From Candidatus Gastranaerophilales bacterium (GTDB taxonomy: Bacteria > Cyanobacteriota > Vampirovibrionia > Gastranaerophilales > Gastranaerophilaceae), in contig CALVFT010000003.1 in the NCBI GenBank assembly GCA_944326915.1, forward strand, positions 119,782 through 183,781: 64,000 nt of DNA, in the 5' to 3' direction. Position numbers and translations under genes: made by a program. Shown piece after piece: positions 50,607-60,322 of this stretch. The stretch's first letter is position 1. The number at the start of each line of letters is the position of its first letter. A model generated the notes under the pieces. That model was not told the DNA's origin, ran no database searches, and worked only from the letters and a program-made list of their open reading frames with translations.

Positions 50607-53600
50607 ATGGATTTTTTTAATTCACTAAATGAAGTTAGAAAAAATAATCACAACTTCAAAAAATGGGAAGAACAACAAAAAGATAATCAAGCTCAACGTG
50701 AGGAATTAGCGAAGAGACGTCAACATACTCAAGCAGAATTACAACAAGCGAAAGAGCTTGGTAAGACCATTATTGACGTTGTCGACATCATGGATAATCA
50801 CTCTGAAAACGTAGCAGAAAACGTTGAAACAGCAGTGGATCCATTATCATCTCTTGCAACTATAGCTACATTCTTTGGAGGAAATTATTTAGTTGGCAAA
50901 CACTCTACTGCAAAGCAAATGGATAAGATTTCTAAAATAAAAGATACTTTTAGAAATAGTGAAGAAGCAAAAAACTTAGTAGATAGAGTTGTTGAATTTA
51001 ATAAGAAAACTGGCAATGACAAATACTTTGGTGCTTATGATTTATTAAGTCAAAATAGCATTAAACGTATAAAAGACCCTCAATTAAAAAAAGAAGCAAG
51101 ATTACTATATGAAAAAATCCAAAAACAAATAAAACCAATAAGAAATTCAATCATAAGAAACCACTTAGGAGTTATTGGAGCTACTATAGCAGCATTCATC
51201 GGAGCATCAATATTTGAAGCAAAATTATCAACAGATAGTTCTAAAATCGCTCGTTATCAAGCAAGAAAAGAATTAGATGATGCAAAATCTTTTGTAAATT
51301 ATACTCCTGAACAAATTGAAGCTGCAAAAAAAGAACTAAAAGAACATCCTGAATTACTAAAAAAAGACAAAAAATCCAAATTAAAATCAGGAATGTTTAA
51401 ATCAATATACAATATTTTTAAAGATAGAAGAGCATATCTAAAAGACAAATCAGCAAGAACAGACGATTCACAAAAAGTTACTCGACAATTGACTGCTGAA
51501 GAATTAAAACAAGCTAAAAAAGATCAAGAAGTAATTCAAAGAACAGTAAGAATCATCAATAATGAAGCAGAAAAGAATTCTGAAAACATGGAAGTAGCTG
51601 CAAATGTAATTATGGGAACAACTCCTATACTTGGAGCTACTGTTGGTGCATTTACAGGTTGGGTACTTGAAAAAACAGGAGTACTAGATAAATTCATAGA
51701 ACGTACTGTAAAAAAATACGGATCAGAAGAAACTGCAAATCTATTAAAAGAATTTAAACAAAGTAAAAAAACAGGTATGGCATACCATGCACAATGGGGA
51801 GAATTATTCAGCTCTTTAATGGATGGTAAAAAACAAGCTGTAGAAGAAACATTAGATACAGCCACCACAAAAATTAAAAGTTCTCGACCAAAAACAAACT
51901 TTAACGAAATTCTAAGTAAACTTACAGCTGGATCTATGGCTCATAAATGGGGTAAAAAAGGAGTTCTAGGCTTAATAGGTGGTACAATTACTGGCGTTGC
52001 AGGCATTATTTTAGGTCTTAAATTACAAAAATCAGCAGCAAGAGCTGGTCGTTTCACTGCAAAAAGAGAATTGGAAAAAGACCCAACAAACTTTATTGGC
52101 TATACAGAAGAAGATTATAATAAAGTAAAAGATGTAAAATCTAATAAGAAAAATCAAAGTAAAATAAAAGAATATATACTATTCATTCCAAATGTTATAA
52201 AACAATATTGGGCATATAACAAATATAAAAAGAATGAATACAAAGAAAAAGTAGCACTCAATGAAATTCTAAAAAAACAAGAAGTTACAGACGAACAAAT
52301 GAGAGATGCAAAAAATCTACAACGAAAAGTATTCAATACATTTGAAAAAGTAGATGACAATTCTCAAGTATACTCTGAATCAATGGAAGCAGCAACAGAC
52401 ATCGCACAGCCATTCATTTGGTATGGCGGTATGGCGATGGCAGCATCTCCATTAATTTATACAGGAGTCCAAGCCGCAAGAGGCAAAGTATCTCCTGCAA
52501 AACTTCTTGACAAAATAACCAATAAATTAAGCTCCGCATCTAATATTATGCAGAAAAAATGGTTTAAAAAATATTTAGATGGAGTTTCAAAGAATATTAC
52601 AAACCAAGTTAACAACGTAAACTTAAAAGAAACTCACTATGTCTATGCAAATGGAACAATGAATAAGTATAAAATTGACGTTAAACCTCTTGGCGCAATG
52701 CTAAAAGGTGTTGACTTACAAAAAGATCCAATTGTAGACGTAATTAAAAAGATAATTCTTAATACACAAGATGGTGCTAATTCTATAAGAAAAATGAGTA
52801 ACGAAGAACAAATCACTTATCTATACACTATAAAGGATAAATTAGTAAAATTATCTGAAAACTCAGTCTTATTTGATAATGCAATAAACAAAAAAGAACT
52901 CGATAAATTCTTTGATGTAATTATGCATGGCAGCTATATTGACCCTGATACAAATAAGTTCGTACGGGTTGTAGATAATATTACTCCAGAACTAAGAGCT
53001 AACGTAATAGATATGTTCACAAATCCGAAAGTACTTAATGAAGAACAAGCTTTTGACGTTCATAATATACTAGCTCATGCAGTTAGCCCTGACTTTGCAG
53101 GATATACTTATCAAATAGCACCAACTATTGCAGATACAATTGACATCATTAATTCAAAAGGATTTAAAGAAGGTATAGCTAAATTGGAACAACAAATAAA
53201 AGAAATATCCCAAAACAATCAAGGATATGTTCCGTTGAGCCAAGACATAATAACTATGCTTCAAAAATTCTTGGGCAAAGAAGACTTCAACAAGCTTCTA
53301 GGAGAGGCTTCTTTGAAAAACATACAAGAATTTATGAGTCCAAAACCAGGCATTGTGAACCCTAAAGAAGTTCCAACCTGTGCAGCAATTGATTTACGTG
53401 AAGCTATGGATATTCTAAAAGCTGTAAGTAATAAAGTTCAAACAACTACAATAAAAGAAGCTATTGGATTTATTCCTGAAAGATTAAGAAATCCAAAAAA
53501 TATTCTTACTCAAATGAAAAATCAAATACAAAATATGACTCCTGAAGAATTTGAAGACTTTGCATTCAATACATTACATATCAAGAGCATGGACAAAGAT

Positions 53601-54029
53601 ACAATGCTAAAAATTATTCCACGCCTTGAAAAAATAATAGATAATGTACCAAAAGAACAATTAAATAAAATTTGTGATACTTTGGTAAAAGAATTTAACG
53701 AACATCCAGATGAAGTTGTTAAATTACTAATGAATGGCAATATCAAATCAATATTCTTTACACCTGAGTTGCAAAAAGCTCTTACAATAGCAGGTATAAG
53801 TTGGACAGTATTCTCTGTATTAGTAACATATACAGTAGAAGCGATAATGGCAGATATGCAACTTAAAGCAGGCAGACTTGGTGTTATGAAAGCAATGGAA
53901 AGTTTGAAAGATCCTGCATACTACGCAAATATTGAACCAACAGAAACTGCACAAGCAAAACCAGAAGAACAAAAACAACTACAAAACAATTCAGGAAATT
54001 TGCTTGAAAGATATAAAAAAGTTTCATAA
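50607..54029 (+). CDS. 1140-residue repeat protein with alternating charged and hydrophobic helices
   Basis: ATG 50607 with GGAAG upstream. No known family. The protein contains a diverged three-unit repeat. Each unit opens with a charged helix ending in a SEN-x-E-x-A-x-D/N-like motif: SENVAENVETAVD (~68), SENMEVAANV (~325) and YSESMEAATD (~588). A hydrophobic segment follows at each. Later in the unit comes a second hydrophobic segment followed by an AR/AKREL-(D/E)-...-F-x-x-YT-x-E motif: ARKELDDAKSFVNYTPE (~216), AKRELEKDPTNFIGYTEE (~492) and a degenerate LGVMKAMESLKDPAYY (~1090). Lys-rich linkers separate them. The N-terminus (NFKKWEEQQ) only weakly resembles the FKG element. It is probably membrane-associated; function unknown. 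It is monocistronic. Confidence 0.75.
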   Translation: MDFFNSLNEVRKNNHNFKKWEEQQKDNQAQREELAKRRQHTQAELQQAKELGKTIIDVVDIMDNHSENVAENVETAVDPLSSLATIATFFGGNYLVGKHSTAKQMDKISKIKDTFRNSEEAKNLVDRVVEFNKKTGNDKYFGAYDLLSQNSIKRIKDPQLKKEARLLYEKIQKQIKPIRNSIIRNHLGVIGATIAAFIGASIFEAKLSTDSSKIARYQARKELDDAKSFVNYTPEQIEAAKKELKEHPELLKKDKKSKLKSGMFKSIYNIFKDRRAYLKDKSARTDDSQKVTRQLTAEELKQAKKDQEVIQRTVRIINNEAEKNSENMEVAANVIMGTTPILGATVGAFTGWVLEKTGVLDKFIERTVKKYGSEETANLLKEFKQSKKTGMAYHAQWGELFSSLMDGKKQAVEETLDTATTKIKSSRPKTNFNEILSKLTAGSMAHKWGKKGVLGLIGGTITGVAGIILGLKLQKSAARAGRFTAKRELEKDPTNFIGYTEEDYNKVKDVKSNKKNQSKIKEYILFIPNVIKQYWAYNKYKKNEYKEKVALNEILKKQEVTDEQMRDAKNLQRKVFNTFEKVDDNSQVYSESMEAATDIAQPFIWYGGMAMAASPLIYTGVQAARGKVSPAKLLDKITNKLSSASNIMQKKWFKKYLDGVSKNITNQVNNVNLKETHYVYANGTMNKYKIDVKPLGAMLKGVDLQKDPIVDVIKKIILNTQDGANSIRKMSNEEQITYLYTIKDKLVKLSENSVLFDNAINKKELDKFFDVIMHGSYIDPDTNKFVRVVDNITPELRANVIDMFTNPKVLNEEQAFDVHNILAHAVSPDFAGYTYQIAPTIADTIDIINSKGFKEGIAKLEQQIKEISQNNQGYVPLSQDIITMLQKFLGKEDFNKLLGEASLKNIQEFMSPKPGIVNPKEVPTCAAIDLREAMDILKAVSNKVQTTTIKEAIGFIPERLRNPKNILTQMKNQIQNMTPEEFEDFAFNTLHIKSMDKDTMLKIIPRLEKIIDNVPKEQLNKICDTLVKEFNEHPDEVVKLLMNGNIKSIFFTPELQKALTIAGISWTVFSVLVTYTVEAIMADMQLKAGRLGVMKAMESLKDPAYYANIEPTETAQAKPEEQKQLQNNSGNLLERYKKVS

Positions 54030-54043
54030 CAATATCAAATCAG

Positions 54044-54757
54044 CTATTCTTTACACTCCTGAATAGAAACTGACTCAATCCCCTCAAGGCTTTGAAACTT
54101 TTTATACATATTCTTAATAGGATCTTTGCCTCTAACATCAAGTACTACAGATATTTTAGTCAATTCCTCTGTTTGTTTATCAAATTTTTTAGAAATTTCA
54201 ACCAACTCAGGATAATGCTCTATGACGTAATCATATGCAGCTTCAGCTTTTGTCGTTTGAACACAAAGATTAACTTTCAACCTTTTCATAAGTTTTGTAC
54301 TTGAAGGAAGAACATTCATTTCAAGCATTCTTACTGAAACAAGAACAATTATAGAAAAGATTGTTCCGATAATCGCAAGTCCATACATTCCAGCACCACA
54401 AGCCATACCTATACTAGCAGAGATCCATAACGTTGCAGCAGTAGTAAGGCCAAATACAGTTGCACCATGTCTTAGAACAGTACCACCACCAATAAAACCG
54501 ATACCTGTAACAACCTGAGCAGCAACACGAGCAGTATCACGTGTTCCAAACTCATCACCGGTCACAGATACCATAGGGAACCCGTAAATAGAAATTATCG
54601 TAAATACACAAGCACCAAGACAAACTAAAATATTTGTCCTCAACCCAGCATACTTATTAGTCATTTCTCTTTCAAGTCCAATTGCAAAACCAAGCAATAC
54701 AGCTGAAAGAACTCTAACTACAATTGAAATATCAAAAATCTCTGTTAACGTTTCCAT
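54044..54757 (-). CDS. MgtC/SapB family membrane protein
   Basis: A 237-residue protein: an N-terminal membrane domain (about 1-145, four to five helices) with the MgtC signature GFAIGLEREMTNKYAGLRTN (about 22-41), RVAAQVVTGIGFIGGGTVLR, and GLTTAATLWISASIGMACG. A C-terminal cytoplasmic ACT-like domain of about 85 residues follows. MgtC proteins modulate intracellular Mg2+ adaptation and, in pathogens, F-ATPase activity; many in commensals are of unknown role. AAGGATAA precedes the ATG. It is convergent with the 1140-residue protein (14 bp between stops). No magnesium riboswitch is visible upstream. Confidence 0.9.
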   Translation of the reverse strand: METLTEIFDISIVVRVLSAVLLGFAIGLEREMTNKYAGLRTNILVCLGACVFTIISIYGFPMVSVTGDEFGTRDTARVAAQVVTGIGFIGGGTVLRHGATVFGLTTAATLWISASIGMACGAGMYGLAIIGTIFSIIVLVSVRMLEMNVLPSSTKLMKRLKVNLCVQTTKAEAAYDYVIEHYPELVEISKKFDKQTEELTKISVVLDVRGKDPIKNMYKKFQSLEGIESVSIQECKE

Positions 54758-54819
54758 TTCTTATCCTTAAAAATCTCTCTTATGAATTATACCCAGAATT
54801 CATATCTTTATAAACAAAA

Positions 54820-55887
54820 CTATCTTACTCTACTTTTTGGATCAAGTATATCTCTTATTGTATCACCTATTAAATTAAAAGCCAATACAGCTATAAAGAT
54901 TAAAAAACCAGGAGTTAAAAGCCAAGGTCGATAAATTATATTTGTATACTCTTGAGCTTCTTTCAACATATTTCCCCAACTTGCATCAGGTTGCTGAATT
55001 CCAAGCCCTAAAAAGCTTAAACCTGATTCAGACAAAATATAAGAAGGAACAGATAACGTCATCGCAACAATTACAAAACTAGTTGTCTGAGGTAAAATAT
55101 GTTTTACAATAATTCTCAACCTTGATGCACCTATTGATTTTGCAGCTTGAACGAATTCTTGATTCTTAACAGACAACACCATACCTCTTACGACTCTCGC
55201 AAAACCAGCCCAGCCAATAAGAGCCAATATTACAACTATAAGCATAAAACGCTGAACACTCGTCATACTAGAAGGTAATATTGAAGCTAAAATAATTAAT
55301 AAATAAAAACTTGGAATAGACATTACAGCTTCAGCAAATCGCATCATCACCGCATCAACCTTACCTCCAAAATATCCAGCAATACCTCCATATAAAAGGC
55401 CAATAGGAAAAAGCACAAACAACGCAAGAAATCCTATTGTCATAGAAATTCTTCCCCCAAACAAAAGTCTGGAAAAAACATCACGACCATTTATATCAGT
55501 ACCTAATAAAAACAACCTACCATTATTGTCAGTTGTAACCAAATGTCTATGCATTGGTATTAAATCTAAAAATTTATATGGCTGTCCTTTTGCAAAAAAC
55601 TTCAAATAATGTTTCTCACTTCTATCAAGTTTATAGACAATACGTAATTCATCCTGATCAAATTCTCTTTGATAATTGTACGTATAAGGTCTAGATAATT
55701 TTCCATTTTCATCAATAGTAAAAATTTTAGAAGGAGGAACATAAGCCATCGTTCTATCAGAGAAATCTTTTGTATAAGGCGCAATAAAATCAGCAAAAAA
55801 TAAAGCAAAATATATAAACACAAGAACAAATAAAGCAATTCTTGCAAATTTATCTTTCATTAATTGTTTGAAAATATCTTTTATCAT
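54820..55887 (-). CDS. Peptide ABC transporter permease (OppC/DppC type)
   Basis: A 355-residue inner-membrane permease of the dipeptide/oligopeptide/nickel class. The N-terminal helix is at about 16-36. An extracytoplasmic region of about 110 residues follows, longer than in E. coli DppC, then five helices. The EAA loop is ARVVRGMVLSVKNQEFVQAAKSIGASRLRIIVKHILPQ (split at about 229-266), with G-x-x-x-x-x-x-x-x-L-P intact. The LGTDINGRDVFSRLLFGGRISM stretch is family-typical. The gene overlaps the DppB-type gene by 4 bp (ATGA-type coupling). The ATP-binding subunits are not in the window. Confidence 0.92.
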   Translation of the reverse strand: MIKDIFKQLMKDKFARIALFVLVFIYFALFFADFIAPYTKDFSDRTMAYVPPSKIFTIDENGKLSRPYTYNYQREFDQDELRIVYKLDRSEKHYLKFFAKGQPYKFLDLIPMHRHLVTTDNNGRLFLLGTDINGRDVFSRLLFGGRISMTIGFLALFVLFPIGLLYGGIAGYFGGKVDAVMMRFAEAVMSIPSFYLLIILASILPSSMTSVQRFMLIVVILALIGWAGFARVVRGMVLSVKNQEFVQAAKSIGASRLRIIVKHILPQTTSFVIVAMTLSVPSYILSESGLSFLGLGIQQPDASWGNMLKEAQEYTNIIYRPWLLTPGFLIFIAVLAFNLIGDTIRDILDPKSRVR

Positions 55888-56867
55888 GCCTGTTTCCCTC
55901 CATTATCTCTGATTCTTGGATCAGTAATAATCAACAGAATGTCTGCAATCAAATTTCCTACCACAAGCATGATAGCTCCCATCATCAAAGAAGCCATCAC
56001 AAGATTTATATCAGAACGTAAAACTGCTTCCAAAATCAAACGTCCTAATCCAGGATATTGAAAAACGTACTCAGTTAAAGCAGCACCACTTAATAGTCCT
56101 GCAAATTCAAATCCTAAAAGAGTAATCATCGGATTAACAGCATTTCTCAAAGCATGTTTAAATATAACTTTAAACTCACTTACTCCCTTTGCCCTAGCGA
56201 ATTTCACATAATCACTGTCCAAAACATCAAGCAAATTACCTCTCATCTGTCTTTGTAACCCTGCGAGAGAAATTGTAAACAAAACAGTCACCGGCAATAC
56301 TAAATGTTTTGTAATATCAAATACTTTTTCTAAAAAGCTCATCTCTAAAAAATTTGAACTGGTAAGCCCACCAATAGGAAACCAGCCTGTCTTAACAGCA
56401 AATATCAGTAATAAAACTGCGAAAAAGAAGGAAGGGATCGCCATTCCAACACTTGTCAATACAGTAAGCATTCTATCAAAAGGAGTTTTCCATTTAACAG
56501 CAGCCGCAATTCCCAATGGTACACCAACTACCCAACTTAAAAATATTACTATCATCGTTAAAAGTAGAGTATTAGGAATTCTTTCTTTTAACTTTACAGC
56601 AACACTCTCACCATTTGAAGTGATTCCTAAATCTCCTCGAACAAAAGACTTTGCCCATTTCCCATACTGAACAATAATAGGTTTATCAAGTCCCAATCGT
56701 TCAGTTTCTCTTTGAAGAGTTTCTTTTGAGACAGAAGGATTTAACTTTAGTTCGGCTAAAGGATCCACAGGAGAAAGTCGTATTATAAAAAAGCTTATCA
56801 ACGAAACAATAAACAACAAAGGAATAGTCTGTAATATTCTTTTTAAAATATAAATAAACAGTTTCAT
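55884..56867 (-). CDS. Peptide ABC transporter permease (OppB/DppB type)
   Basis: A 327-residue permease with six helices. The N-terminus MKLFIYILKRILQTIPLLFI matches the family's first helix, with PVDPLAELKLNPSVSKETLQ after it. The EAA loop YVKFARAKGVSEFKVIFKHALRN sits at about 218-240, then FAGLLSGAALTEYVFQYPGLG and DINLVMASLMMGA. It forms a heterodimer with the DppC-type protein downstream. Its start overlaps the stop of the solute-binding protein gene by 1 bp and its end overlaps the next gene by 4 bp, so the three are one operon. Confidence 0.93.
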   Translation of the reverse strand: MKLFIYILKRILQTIPLLFIVSLISFFIIRLSPVDPLAELKLNPSVSKETLQRETERLGLDKPIIVQYGKWAKSFVRGDLGITSNGESVAVKLKERIPNTLLLTMIVIFLSWVVGVPLGIAAAVKWKTPFDRMLTVLTSVGMAIPSFFFAVLLLIFAVKTGWFPIGGLTSSNFLEMSFLEKVFDITKHLVLPVTVLFTISLAGLQRQMRGNLLDVLDSDYVKFARAKGVSEFKVIFKHALRNAVNPMITLLGFEFAGLLSGAALTEYVFQYPGLGRLILEAVLRSDINLVMASLMMGAIMLVVGNLIADILLIITDPRIRDNGGKQA

Positions 56868-58708
56868 CAGTTGTCATCTCCTATAAAAATTTCCTCAATA
56901 TTATGAGTCACTCCGCCTAATGAAGAAGGGAATATGTTCTTAAATTTATTTCTAATTGCTACAATCCTAATCGGAGAATAAATATATATAAAAGGTTTTT
57001 GTTCATACACAATTTTTTGATACTCATCGTAGAATTTTTTACGTTCCTCAAAATTAACTGCTAAAGCTCCCTGTTCATATAAATAATCAATTCTCTTTTC
57101 CCAAGGCAAACGTTTGCTATTCATATCTTTTTCAAGTCTTTGGTTAAACATATGCAAAGTCCCGTTAGACATCCAAACATTCTTGCCACCGTTAGGTTCC
57201 AAAGGAGAACCTGTAAGTCCCATTATCACCATATCCCAATCAAGAGTACTTACAAGTTTATTTACCAAAGAATTAAACTCAATAGGCTTAAAATTAACCT
57301 TCATACCCAAATCTTCAAGATCTTGTTTAACCATAACACCTATTGCTTCTCTCTCAGTGTTACCTGCATTTGTATAAAGATCAAACTCCACATGATTTCC
57401 GAAACGATCTCTTAAATGACCTTTCTTATCCCAATAAAAACCTGATTCTCTAAGTAATTCTTTTGCCTTATTAATATCTCTACCATATGGTTTTAAATTT
57501 TTATTCAAAAAGATTGAATTTAAGCTTTCAGGAGTAAATAAAGGTTCGCCCAAGCCATTTGCAATATTCAAAACCATATTTTTTCTATCTATAGCATAAT
57601 CGCATGCTCTTCTAAAGTTCAAATCCCCAAACCATAATTGTTTTTTAGGATCAACATAAAATTTACCATTACTATCTTTCCTATCATTCAAATTCATAGA
57701 AAGATACATAGTTCCGGTATCAGGCCCAATATTATAGACAGTAAAATCAGAATGCTTTTCCATCTCCTTAAATCTTGCAACATTTGCTCCCTGCAAACTA
57801 ATTACATCAAGCTCTCCACCTTCAAACTTTAAAACTTCATTATTTACATCCCCAACAATCAAATAAACAAGTCTATCTAAATAAGGGAGTTTTTCCTCTT
57901 TCTTATTAATCTCATAATAATTAGGATTTCTATCATATACAACACGCTGAGCAGGCACATACTCTTTTAATCTAAAAGCACCAGAAGTAACCAAATCTTT
58001 TGGATTTATATTTGTAGATTGAAATGTATCAAAATATGCCTTACCCTTTTTTACAGCAGGTAAAAATACATGTTTCGGAGCTATTGGAGATGCAAGCATT
58101 CGCAAAAAAGGAGCAAAAGGTTGTGGAGTAACAAATTCTACAGTATAATCATCAATTTTATATACCTTAGGTAACTCGCCATTAATAATTATTGAATCTC
58201 TTATCGATGTATTTCCAAACCCTGCTAGAATAATATCTTTCCAAGTAAATACAACGTCATCTGCAGTAATCAATTTTCCATCAGACCATTTTATCCCCTT
58301 ACGGAGATGCACAACATAACGACTTCCATAAACCTCAAAAGATTTTGCCAATTTTGGAACAACCTCACCAGTAATCGGCTGAGTAGTCACAAGTCCATCA
58401 TACATAATTTCAGACATCATAGAAGATATATTATCTTTTGTATTAAATGGATTAAAAGTCTTAGGCCCCTCACCAATTGTCGATAAAACAATAACTCCTC
58501 CAAAATTACCGACAGGATTTTCAGACATCAAATAATCCACCCCATTTGAACTAAAATTTGAGGGCTGTTTGTAATTATTTGATATAACATCTGCCTTAGG
58601 TCTAAGTTTAGGTTTTTCTAGCTCAACAGTATCTCTTCTTATGCATGCCTTCCCCAATAACACTACGGCAATTAAAACAACTAAAACACTAATTATTCTT
58701 CTTCTCAT
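56867..58708 (-). CDS. Peptide-type ABC transporter substrate-binding protein (SBP family 5)
   Basis: A 613-residue extracytoplasmic solute-binding protein, somewhat longer than E. coli DppA/OppA. It has an N-terminal anchor helix and a possible Cys at position 22 (LLGKAC; not a perfect lipobox). Family motifs are EGPKTFNPFNTKDNISS, YVVHLRKGIKWSDGKLITADDV (split), NPNYYEINKKEEKLPYLDRL, FRRACDYAIDRKNMV, and NKAKELLRESGFYWDKKG. It delivers peptides or related solutes to the permeases encoded directly downstream. The start at 58708 has no Shine-Dalgarno, and an inverted repeat spans the start region. The specificity is undefined. Confidence 0.92.
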   Translation of the reverse strand: MRRRIISVLVVLIAVVLLGKACIRRDTVELEKPKLRPKADVISNNYKQPSNFSSNGVDYLMSENPVGNFGGVIVLSTIGEGPKTFNPFNTKDNISSMMSEIMYDGLVTTQPITGEVVPKLAKSFEVYGSRYVVHLRKGIKWSDGKLITADDVVFTWKDIILAGFGNTSIRDSIIINGELPKVYKIDDYTVEFVTPQPFAPFLRMLASPIAPKHVFLPAVKKGKAYFDTFQSTNINPKDLVTSGAFRLKEYVPAQRVVYDRNPNYYEINKKEEKLPYLDRLVYLIVGDVNNEVLKFEGGELDVISLQGANVARFKEMEKHSDFTVYNIGPDTGTMYLSMNLNDRKDSNGKFYVDPKKQLWFGDLNFRRACDYAIDRKNMVLNIANGLGEPLFTPESLNSIFLNKNLKPYGRDINKAKELLRESGFYWDKKGHLRDRFGNHVEFDLYTNAGNTEREAIGVMVKQDLEDLGMKVNFKPIEFNSLVNKLVSTLDWDMVIMGLTGSPLEPNGGKNVWMSNGTLHMFNQRLEKDMNSKRLPWEKRIDYLYEQGALAVNFEERKKFYDEYQKIVYEQKPFIYIYSPIRIVAIRNKFKNIFPSSLGGVTHNIEEIFIGDDN

Positions 58709-58722
58709 ACACTAAAGTGTAT
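58707..58722 (-). promoter_or_regulatory. Inverted repeat at the start of the peptide-transporter operon
   Basis: ATACACTAAAGTGTAT: 7-bp arms with an AA centre, overlapping the start codon and a TACACT -10-like box that ends 7 nt before it. Its position suits a repressor operator, or a short hairpin at the mRNA 5' end. Confidence 0.4.
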
Positions 58723-58756
58723 CATGAAAAATAAAATTGTTTATAGCCAACCTCGG

Positions 58757-60055
58757 TTAGATAGAAGATAAAAATTCAATAGAACGTTTTGTATATAATT
58801 CAGCCTTAAGCTTTTTGTTCTTACGTTCTTTTTTAGGTAATTCTAAAGGAGTTAGAATACCCCAATTTGAATTAATTGGCTGAAATTTATCATGATTTTC
58901 ATCAGTAATATAATTAGTCAAAGCACCTAACATAGTTTCTTTTGGTAAAACAATTAATTGCTCTCCATTCAAATATTTTGCCATATTTATTCCAGCTAAC
59001 AATCCAGATGCGATTGATTCAGTATACCCTTCAGTTCCTGTTAATTGACCTGCAAAGAATAAATCAGCGCGTTTTCTTGTCTGCAAAGATGCATTAAGAA
59101 TTCTTGGACTATTGATAAAAGTATTTCTATGCATAACTCCATAGCGTACGATATTTACATCTTCTAATCCTGGAATAGATTGCAACAGTTCTTTTTGAGC
59201 ACCCCATTTCAAATTAGTTTGAAAACCAACAAGATTATACAAAGTCTTAGCGGAGTTATCCTGACGCAACTGAACTACAGCATAATTCTCCTCACCTGTT
59301 CTTTTATCAACCAATCCAACAGGCTTCATAGGCCCAAAACGCAATGTATCAAACCCTCTTGAAGCTAAAACTTCAATAGGTAAGCAACTCTCGAAAAATT
59401 TAGCACCTTTTTCAAACTCTTTTAACTCTATTTTAGGAGCATTAATTAATATCTCATAAAACTTCTCATACTGCTCCTTATTCATAGGACAATTAATATA
59501 TGAAGCTTCTCCCTTATCATACCTGCTTGCATAAAAAGCAATATCAAAATTAATACTATCTTTCTCAACAATCGGAGCAATAGCATCAAAAAAATGTAAG
59601 TGCTCACTTTCAGTAAATTCTTTAATCGAATCAGATAACACATCACTTGTTAAAGGACCTGATGCCACAATTGTAGGACCTTGAGGGATAGAAGTAACTT
59701 CTTCTCTTATTACATTTATAAACTCATTTTCTTCAATTTTTTTAGTCACTGTAGAAGAAAACAACTCTCTATCTATTGCAAGAGCACCACCTGCTGGAAC
59801 TTTACACTCATAAGCAATCTTAATTAACTCCCCTCCCAAAAGTTCCATCTCTTTTTTCAACAAACCAGAGGCATTTGAACAATCGGCAGAGCCCAAACTA
59901 TTAGAGCAGACAAACTCCGCAAACTTCTCTGTTTTATGAGCTCCAGTAGACTTTTTAGGGCGCATTTCAAATAAATTAACTTTTATTCCTCTTTTAGCGA
60001 GTTGCAAAGCTGCTTCTGAGCCAGCTAAACCCGCTCCAATTACATTTACTTCCAT
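58757..60055 (-). CDS. trmFO: Methylenetetrahydrofolate--tRNA-(uracil-5-)-methyltransferase TrmFO
   Basis: TrmFO makes T54 in tRNA using methylenetetrahydrofolate and FADH2, instead of SAM-dependent TrmA. The 432-residue protein has the FAD motif VIGAGLAGSEAALQLAKRG (about 5-23), then FEMRPKKSTGAHKTEKFAEFVCSNSLGS (split, with the conserved Cys at about 50), KVPAGGALAIDRELF, the MNKEQYEKFYEIL segment, LRFGPMKPVGL, and GTEGYTESIASGLLAG at the C-terminus. There is no Shine-Dalgarno, and TATAAT ends 8 nt before the ATG, a near-leaderless promoter. The gene is divergent from the SFKG gene at 60323. Confidence 0.96.
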   Translation of the reverse strand: MEVNVIGAGLAGSEAALQLAKRGIKVNLFEMRPKKSTGAHKTEKFAEFVCSNSLGSADCSNASGLLKKEMELLGGELIKIAYECKVPAGGALAIDRELFSSTVTKKIEENEFINVIREEVTSIPQGPTIVASGPLTSDVLSDSIKEFTESEHLHFFDAIAPIVEKDSINFDIAFYASRYDKGEASYINCPMNKEQYEKFYEILINAPKIELKEFEKGAKFFESCLPIEVLASRGFDTLRFGPMKPVGLVDKRTGEENYAVVQLRQDNSAKTLYNLVGFQTNLKWGAQKELLQSIPGLEDVNIVRYGVMHRNTFINSPRILNASLQTRKRADLFFAGQLTGTEGYTESIASGLLAGINMAKYLNGEQLIVLPKETMLGALTNYITDENHDKFQPINSNWGILTPLELPKKERKNKKLKAELYTKRSIEFLSSI

Positions 60056-60063
60056 AAAAAAAG

Positions 60064-60090
60064 ATTATATCAGACATAAAAAACTGTCAA
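60064..60090 (-). promoter_or_regulatory. Promoter of trmFO
   Basis: Minus strand: TTGACA (60085-60090), 15-bp spacer, TATAAT (60064-60069), 8 nt, ATG (60055). Both boxes are consensus; the spacer is short. Confidence 0.65.
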
Positions 60091-60167
60091 TTTCAAGTAT
60101 GTTTTTTTTCTTATAATAAAGTTTATTACAGAAACGTAAAGATTTTATTACTTATGTAGTAATTTAC

Positions 60168-60196
60168 TTGTAAAAAATATTCAGATTAAGTATAAT
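60168..60196 (+). promoter_or_regulatory. Promoter of the SFKG gene at 60323
   Basis: TTGTAA (60168-60173), 17-bp spacer, TATAAT (60191-60196). The start near 60203 gives a leader of about 120 nt before ATG 60323. The leader contains a small AAACC/GGTTT hairpin followed by T6 at about 60265-60280. Confidence 0.6.
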
Positions 60197-60322
60197 AATT
60201 ACACTTATTGTTTAATTTTTGTAAAAAAAAGTTAACTTACCCACAAAAAAATAGCAATAAATAAACCTTACGGTTTTTTAAATAAGAGTGTAGATATGTA
60301 GTTATTAGTGAAAAGTAGGGAT

